Part shown: one piece after another, positions 7,892-11,070 of the stretch
Layout of the letters: the number at the start of each line of letters is the position of its first letter
Position numbering within the stretch: position 1 is the stretch's first letter
Assembly (NCBI GenBank): GCA_026394695.1
Contig: JAPKXT010000175.1
Location: 1-11,070 of the forward strand
DNA: 11,070 nucleotides
Reading direction: 5' to 3'
DNA from: Methanoregula sp.
Lineage (GTDB): Archaea > Halobacteriota > Methanomicrobia > Methanomicrobiales > Methanospirillaceae
The notes under the pieces: generated by a model
What the model saw: only the letters and a program-made list of their open reading frames with translations
Database searches by the model: none
Told to the model about the DNA's origin: nothing
Position numbers and translations under genes: made by a program

Positions 7892-7907
7892 TTTTTAAAA
7901 TTTTTTT
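7892..7907 (+). terminator. T-run terminator after the polyP operon
   Basis: Fifteen bases after the ppx stop, a run of five T (7892-7896) is followed by seven T (7901-7907) without a GC-rich stem, as is typical of archaeal intrinsic termination. It sits between two convergent genes. Confidence 0.55.
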
Positions 7908-7936
7908 CATGAAAAATGTTCTACGATTCTGCAATC

Positions 7937-7950
7937 AAAAGAAAAGAAAA
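7937..7950 (-). terminator. T-rich terminator after the zinc-ribbon gene
   Basis: Read on the minus strand, this is TTTTCTTTTCTTTT, 18 bases past the stop of the leftward zinc-ribbon gene. It matches the T-rich archaeal terminator pattern, although the C interruptions make it weaker than the opposing one. Confidence 0.4.
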
Positions 7951-7968
7951 TATTGCCGGAAGGTGCGT

Positions 7969-8731
7969 TCAGGAAGTCCCCCTAAGGATCCGGAATTCTG
8001 CAAACACATCATTGCCTGATAGTTCCACCTGGTAGTTTCCCTCGTTCCGCACCATAAATTCCTGTTTTGTCATTACACTATACTCCTTATTGAATCCCCG
8101 TGAATCAACAACCGCACCAGACCCTGCATCGAGAACCTTTACTTCAAACCATGCATTCGGGCTGGGGTAGGTTGCATTGACAATCTCTTCTGACGAAAGA
8201 CCGATATTTATCACCTTTTCCCGCGTGATCATGGCAGGAGTCAGGTTGAACTTGATATACAGCGGAGTGCGTGTAAGATTCTGGAAAAAAACTTCTTTTT
8301 GGCCGAATGCGAAATTCTTGTTGAGCGTGTAGACCTGTTCATAACTCTCGCCATACCGTACCTCCAGGGTCTGCAGGGGAGTGCCCGTTGTAGGAGGTGT
8401 CAGGGAAGTATTTGTGGGTGGCGTAGACGGGGTTAGAAGCGGTACCGGGGTTGTTGCAACCGGTGTCGGTAAAGGTTGTTGTGGGGAGAGCCCTTTAAGC
8501 ACCGGGACAGCTGCCACGTATGCCCCGGCACCAAATGACAAGAAGGGCAACAATGCCAAGTATGAGCAGGGTTTTTTTCGATATTCCGGGTCTTTGTATA
8601 GCAACAGGTTGTACCGGGAGCAGACTGTCCGGAGTAACCAACCCTGCAAACTGGTCCATTGGTGCACCACATGATGTTCAGAACTTCTTATCAGCCGGGA
8701 TCTCCGCACCACATGATATACAGAATGGCAT
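7969..8731 (-). pseudogene. Broken gene for a membrane-anchored zinc-ribbon protein (in-frame TGA plus frameshift)
   Basis: Function unknown. Read from ATG 8731, the frame gives MPFCISCGAEIPADKKF and then TGA (8680-8678), just where the third zinc-ribbon cysteine belongs. It continues TSCGAPMDQFAGLV and a membrane segment, KKTLLILGIVALLVI. Near the TTT at 8535-8533 the sensible reading moves to another frame (GAGAYVAAVPVLKG); dropping one T restores it. The rest is intact to the TGA at 7971-7969: a Pro/Thr-rich linker (about 45 residues) and a beta-rich domain of about 125 residues starting near LEVRYGESYEQVYTL, probably outside the cell. Repaired, it would be 253 residues with a cytoplasmic zinc ribbon, one transmembrane helix and an external domain, a layout familiar in Methanomicrobiales. 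A 257-residue frame from 8742 spans the region only by reading the zinc-ribbon and membrane part out of frame. Sequencing error is the main alternative to true decay. Confidence 0.75.
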
Positions 8732-8814
8732 ACAATCAGCATTGGTTGCGATGGTTTGATACTTTTGCTTTTTGGTTGAGTGCCGGGATGTGAAATAAAC
8801 CAATATGATGTTTA

Positions 8815-8834
8815 GATGAGGCTGTTCCCTCATC
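8815..8834. other. Small hairpin in the gap between the zinc-ribbon gene and pnt
   Basis: GATGAGG and CCTCATC form a perfect 7-bp stem with a 6-base loop. It lies about 85 bases upstream of the zinc-ribbon start and is not followed by a T-run, so it does not look like a terminator. It could be an operator-like dyad. The rest of the 230-base gap (8732-8959) is AT-rich, with only a weak TATA-like TTTATTTC on the minus strand near 8795 and no credible ORF or RNA gene. Confidence 0.25.
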
Positions 8835-8959
8835 AGTGTAGTGGGAGGATCTTATACAGTCACCCTATTTTTTTAACAATTTTTTGATAGCATAAACATT
8901 GCAATATTTTTGAAAAAAATGGGATAACGGACTGTCACTTACCGGCAAAAACCATTTTT

Positions 8960-8968
8960 AAAAAAAAA
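8960..8968 (-). terminator. T-run terminator of the transhydrogenase operon
   Basis: Nine consecutive T on the minus strand begin 12 bases after the pntB stop codon. No strong stem precedes them, which fits the archaeal T-tract type. Confidence 0.55.
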
Positions 8969-8979
8969 GTGTGTAGACC

Positions 8980-10365
8980 TTATAACTTCTTAAGGGCCTG
9001 CACGAGCTTGCCGACAGTTTCCTGGGCATCACCGTAGAGCATCCGCGTGTTGTCCCGGTAGAACAGGTCGTTTTCGATGCCGGCGAATCCCTTACCCTGG
9101 CCGCGCTTGAGGACGATGACGTTTTTTGCCTGTTCAACGTCGAGGATTGGCATGCCGAAGAGCGGGCTGCCCTTCCGGTGCGCCGCCGGGTTGATGACAT
9201 CATTGGCCCCAATGACGAGAACGACGTCAGTGCTCGGGAACTCCGGGTTCACCTCGTCCCGGTCGAAGAGGTGGTCATAGGCGACCCCTGCTTCAGCGAG
9301 CAGGACGTTCATGTGCCCGGGCATTCGCCCGGCGACCGGGTGGATTGCGAACTTTACCTGAATATCCTTGCTCTCGAGCAGGTCAGTCAGCTCCTTGACC
9401 TTCTGCTGGGCCTGGGCGACCGCCATACCGTAGCCGGGGGCAATGATCACTTTGTTCGCGTAGGCGAGCATGACTGCGACGTCGTCAGCCTCAATCGACT
9501 TCATGCTGCCCTGGATCTGCATCTCTTTCTCCTCCGTCGCACCGAATGCACCGAAAAAGACATTCGAGATCGAGCGGTTCATCGCCCGCGCCATCTGGAG
9601 CGTGAGCAGCGAACCCGCGGCGCCTACAATGATACCTGCAATGACCATTGCATAGTTGGGGGTCGCGAACGAGAACCCGTCGAGTGCGACAGCAAGTCCG
9701 GTGAAGGCGTTGTACATCGAGATAACGACCGGCATATCAGCACCGCCGATAGGGAGTGTCATTAGGAACCCGAACCCAAGCGAGAGGACAAAGAACAGCG
9801 GGAGATACATACCGACAGTGAGCGGGATCCACGATGGGTGCGAGAGGACGAGCACACCGGACACGATGGCAAGGGCCAAGATCATCATATTGACGACCTG
9901 CTGACCCTTGAAGGTGATCGGCCGTGGCCGCATCCAGCCCTGGAGTTTCAGGAACGCGATGAGGCTCCCCGAGAACGAGACGGCTCCGATGAGGCCGCCG
10001 ATGACGGCGAGTGAACCGGAGGGGGCCGTGGTGGTGCCGAGGAGTGCGACCGCCGAGATTCCGGCAGCTGCGCCGCCGCCCATGCCATTGTAGAACGCGA
10101 CCATCTGGGGCATATCGGTCATACCGACGCGCTTTGCCGCGATGTAGCCGAAGCCCCCTCCAATGACAATTGCAAGTGCCATCAGGGTGAAGTTGGTGAG
10201 GTTCGGGGTAAGAAACGTGACGAGCGTCGCGATCAACATCGCGGCGCCGGCCCAGACAATCCCGCTCCGGGCAGTGAGCGGGTGACTCATTCGTTGCAGG
10301 CCGACGATGAAGAAGAAGATCGTCGCAATGTAGACCGGGTCGATAGCCCAGGAGAAGTCGATCAT
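8980..10365 (-). CDS. pntB: NAD(P) transhydrogenase subunit beta
   Basis: Membrane and NADP(H)-binding subunit of the proton-translocating transhydrogenase, which couples hydride transfer between NAD(H) and NADP(H) to proton movement. At 461 residues it matches E. coli PntB (462). The N-terminal two thirds hold many hydrophobic helices, including GLQRMSHPLTARSG and KRVGMTDMPQMVAFYNGMGG. The C-terminal domain III has the full NADP signature set: APGYGMAVAQAQ, HPVAGRMPGHMNVLLAEA, DEVNPEF, GANDVINPAA, MPILDVE, KRGQGKGFAGIEN and MLYGD. The E. coli channel residue His91 is Asn93 here, as I recall for Thermus. The frame stays open upstream to 10530, but ATG 10365 starts the conserved MIDFSWAIDPVYI and follows the previous stop by one base, with a GGGTG ribosome-binding motif. 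Base composition is clearly more GC-rich than in the genes to the left. Confidence 0.97.
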   Translation of the reverse strand: MIDFSWAIDPVYIATIFFFIVGLQRMSHPLTARSGIVWAGAAMLIATLVTFLTPNLTNFTLMALAIVIGGGFGYIAAKRVGMTDMPQMVAFYNGMGGGAAAGISAVALLGTTTAPSGSLAVIGGLIGAVSFSGSLIAFLKLQGWMRPRPITFKGQQVVNMMILALAIVSGVLVLSHPSWIPLTVGMYLPLFFVLSLGFGFLMTLPIGGADMPVVISMYNAFTGLAVALDGFSFATPNYAMVIAGIIVGAAGSLLTLQMARAMNRSISNVFFGAFGATEEKEMQIQGSMKSIEADDVAVMLAYANKVIIAPGYGMAVAQAQQKVKELTDLLESKDIQVKFAIHPVAGRMPGHMNVLLAEAGVAYDHLFDRDEVNPEFPSTDVVLVIGANDVINPAAHRKGSPLFGMPILDVEQAKNVIVLKRGQGKGFAGIENDLFYRDNTRMLYGDAQETVGKLVQALKKL

Positions 10366-10366
10366 C

Positions 10367-10678
10367 TCAGGCACCCTTTTTGGGCTTCTTCCCGCTGCGG
10401 TCAAACATCTGGAGGATCCGCTCAGTGACAACGTAACCACCTGTGACGTTCGCTGCACCAAGGATGACCGCAATGAACCCGATGATCTGCTCGAGGGGCG
10501 TCGTCGCGAGACCGAGAGCGACCATTGCACCGATAAGCACGATCCCGTGGATGAAGTTCGAACCGCTCATCAGCGGCGTGTGGAGGATGACGGGGACCCG
10601 GCTGATGACGACGTAGCCGGTGAACGCGGCCAGCATCGCGATGTAGACCGCGGTCCAGAGCATGGTCACGTCGTTCAT
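10367..10678 (-). CDS. pntAB: NAD(P) transhydrogenase subunit alpha2 (membrane part)
   Basis: Small membrane subunit of a three-part transhydrogenase, equivalent to the C-terminal membrane domain of E. coli PntA. Its 103 residues contain about three transmembrane helices (TAVYIAMLAAFTGYVVISRV, FIHGIVLIGAMVALGLA, IIGFIAVILGAANVTGGYVV) and the conserved LHTPLMSGSNFIHG loop. His44 in this loop sits where, from memory of the Thermus thermophilus structure, the alpha2 histidine takes over the proton-channel role. The protein ends in a basic tail (GKKPKKGA). The start overlaps the upstream stop in an ATGA arrangement, with GGGAGGG (10690-10684) five bases before the ATG. The stop lies one base before pntB. 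Confidence 0.95.
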   Translation of the reverse strand: MNDVTMLWTAVYIAMLAAFTGYVVISRVPVILHTPLMSGSNFIHGIVLIGAMVALGLATTPLEQIIGFIAVILGAANVTGGYVVTERILQMFDRSGKKPKKGA

Positions 10679-11070
10679 GGTTTCCCTCCCTTCAGGAGGT
10701 CACGCGTTGGCCCGTGGCGCACCTCGCCAGCGTGGACCAGGAGACTCGCGACTAGGATCTCGTCAGTGAATTCCCTGATAAGCGCCCCGTCCTTGTCGAA
10801 GAGGAGCGCGAGAAACGACTGGAGGTTCTTTGCGTACATCTGGCTCGAGTGGAACGGCACCCGGGCCGGGAGGTTCTGCGGACCCAGGATCGTGACACCA
10901 TGCTCCCGGACGGTCTTGCCGGGTTGGGTCAGCTCGCAGTTACCTCCTGATTCGGCGGCCATATCGACGATAACAGCACCCGGTCGCATCATCTCGACGG
11001 TCTCCCTGATGATGAGGAGGGGGGCCTTCCGACCGGGGATGGCGGCCGTTGTTATGACAATGTCAGCCCG
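10675..11070 (-). CDS. pntAA: NAD(P) transhydrogenase subunit alpha1, C-terminal part (cut off by the window edge)
   Basis: NAD(H)-binding soluble subunit, homologous to alanine dehydrogenase and the N-terminal domain of E. coli PntA. Only the last 131 residues are present, and the frame is open to the right edge (RADIVITTAAIPGRKAPL). Diagnostic segments are MMRPGAVIVDMAAESGGNCE, TILGPQNLPARVPFHSSQMY and KNLQSFLALLFDKDG. The full protein should have about 370-380 residues. It ends with LLKGGKP and TGA, and it is separate from the membrane part, so this is the three-subunit form seen in Rhodospirillum and Thermus rather than the two-subunit E. coli form. The operon promoter lies outside the window. 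Confidence 0.94.
   Translation of the reverse strand, partial: RADIVITTAAIPGRKAPLLIIRETVEMMRPGAVIVDMAAESGGNCELTQPGKTVREHGVTILGPQNLPARVPFHSSQMYAKNLQSFLALLFDKDGALIREFTDEILVASLLVHAGEVRHGPTRDLLKGGKP

Noticed and set aside
8381..8674. 97-codon plus-strand frame starting with a Val/Gly-rich stretch
   Set aside because: It is antisense to the Pro/Thr-rich linker and zinc ribbon of the broken gene; the Gly/Val bias is just the complement of Pro/Thr codons.
8678..8680. TGA read as selenocysteine or another recoded residue
   Set aside because: No selenocysteine insertion element is visible, the position is a plain zinc ligand, and the nearby frameshift points to decay or sequencing error.
8660..8725. 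Two near-identical copies of GCACCACATGAT as a possible regulatory direct repeat
   Set aside because: They encode the two CxxCGA halves of the zinc ribbon, so the repeat is explained by protein structure.
10366..10530. N-terminal extension of pntB by 55 residues
   Set aside because: It lies inside pntAB and encodes a Ser/Arg-rich stretch; the conserved protein starts at the ATG at 10365.

Overview
The window looks like a chromosomal piece of a euryarchaeal methanogen, most likely Methanomicrobiales (Methanoregula-like). This is inferred, not proven. The reasons are archaeal TATA-like elements upstream of genes, GGTGAT/GGAGG ribosome-binding sites, T-run terminators without GC stems, an archaeal-type citramalate/isopropylmalate synthase next to ilvB, and a polyphosphate gene cluster with a CHAD protein. 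No rRNA, tRNA, CRISPR array or insertion sequence is visible.

Left part (1-2313, minus strand): a branched-chain amino acid operon. A LeuA/CimA-family synthase, probably (R)-citramalate synthase, overlaps the start of ilvB (acetohydroxyacid synthase large subunit), which runs off the left edge. Together they fit the pyruvate to citramalate to 2-oxobutyrate to isoleucine route. The start of the synthase is ambiguous because a tiny ORF with its own ribosome-binding site ends one base before the most conserved start codon.

Middle (2517-7907, plus strand): a tightly packed polyphosphate operon. It encodes polyphosphate kinase (ppk1), a two-part protein with a CHAD domain joined to the HD/C-terminal region otherwise found at the end of exopolyphosphatases, and an exopolyphosphatase (Ppx/GppA family). 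Genes overlap by 4 to 17 bases and the last starts with UUG. The operon combines polyP synthesis, a probable polyP-binding HD protein and polyP breakdown. A divergent promoter region (2314-2597) separates it from the amino acid operon, and an 8-base inverted repeat brackets the ppk1 TATA element.

Next (7969-8731, minus strand) lies a broken gene for a membrane-anchored zinc-ribbon protein. Its third zinc-ribbon cysteine codon reads TGA, and one extra T in the membrane segment shifts the frame. Without those two changes a clean 253-residue protein would result. It is either a young pseudogene or two sequencing errors.

Right part (8960-11070, minus strand): a three-subunit proton-translocating NAD(P) transhydrogenase operon (pntAA partial, pntAB, pntB), visibly more GC-rich than the rest. 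Its membrane subunits carry the Thermus-type placement of the proton-channel histidine: His in the alpha2 subunit and Asn at the usual beta position. A transhydrogenase is unexpected in a hydrogenotrophic methanogen and may have been acquired.
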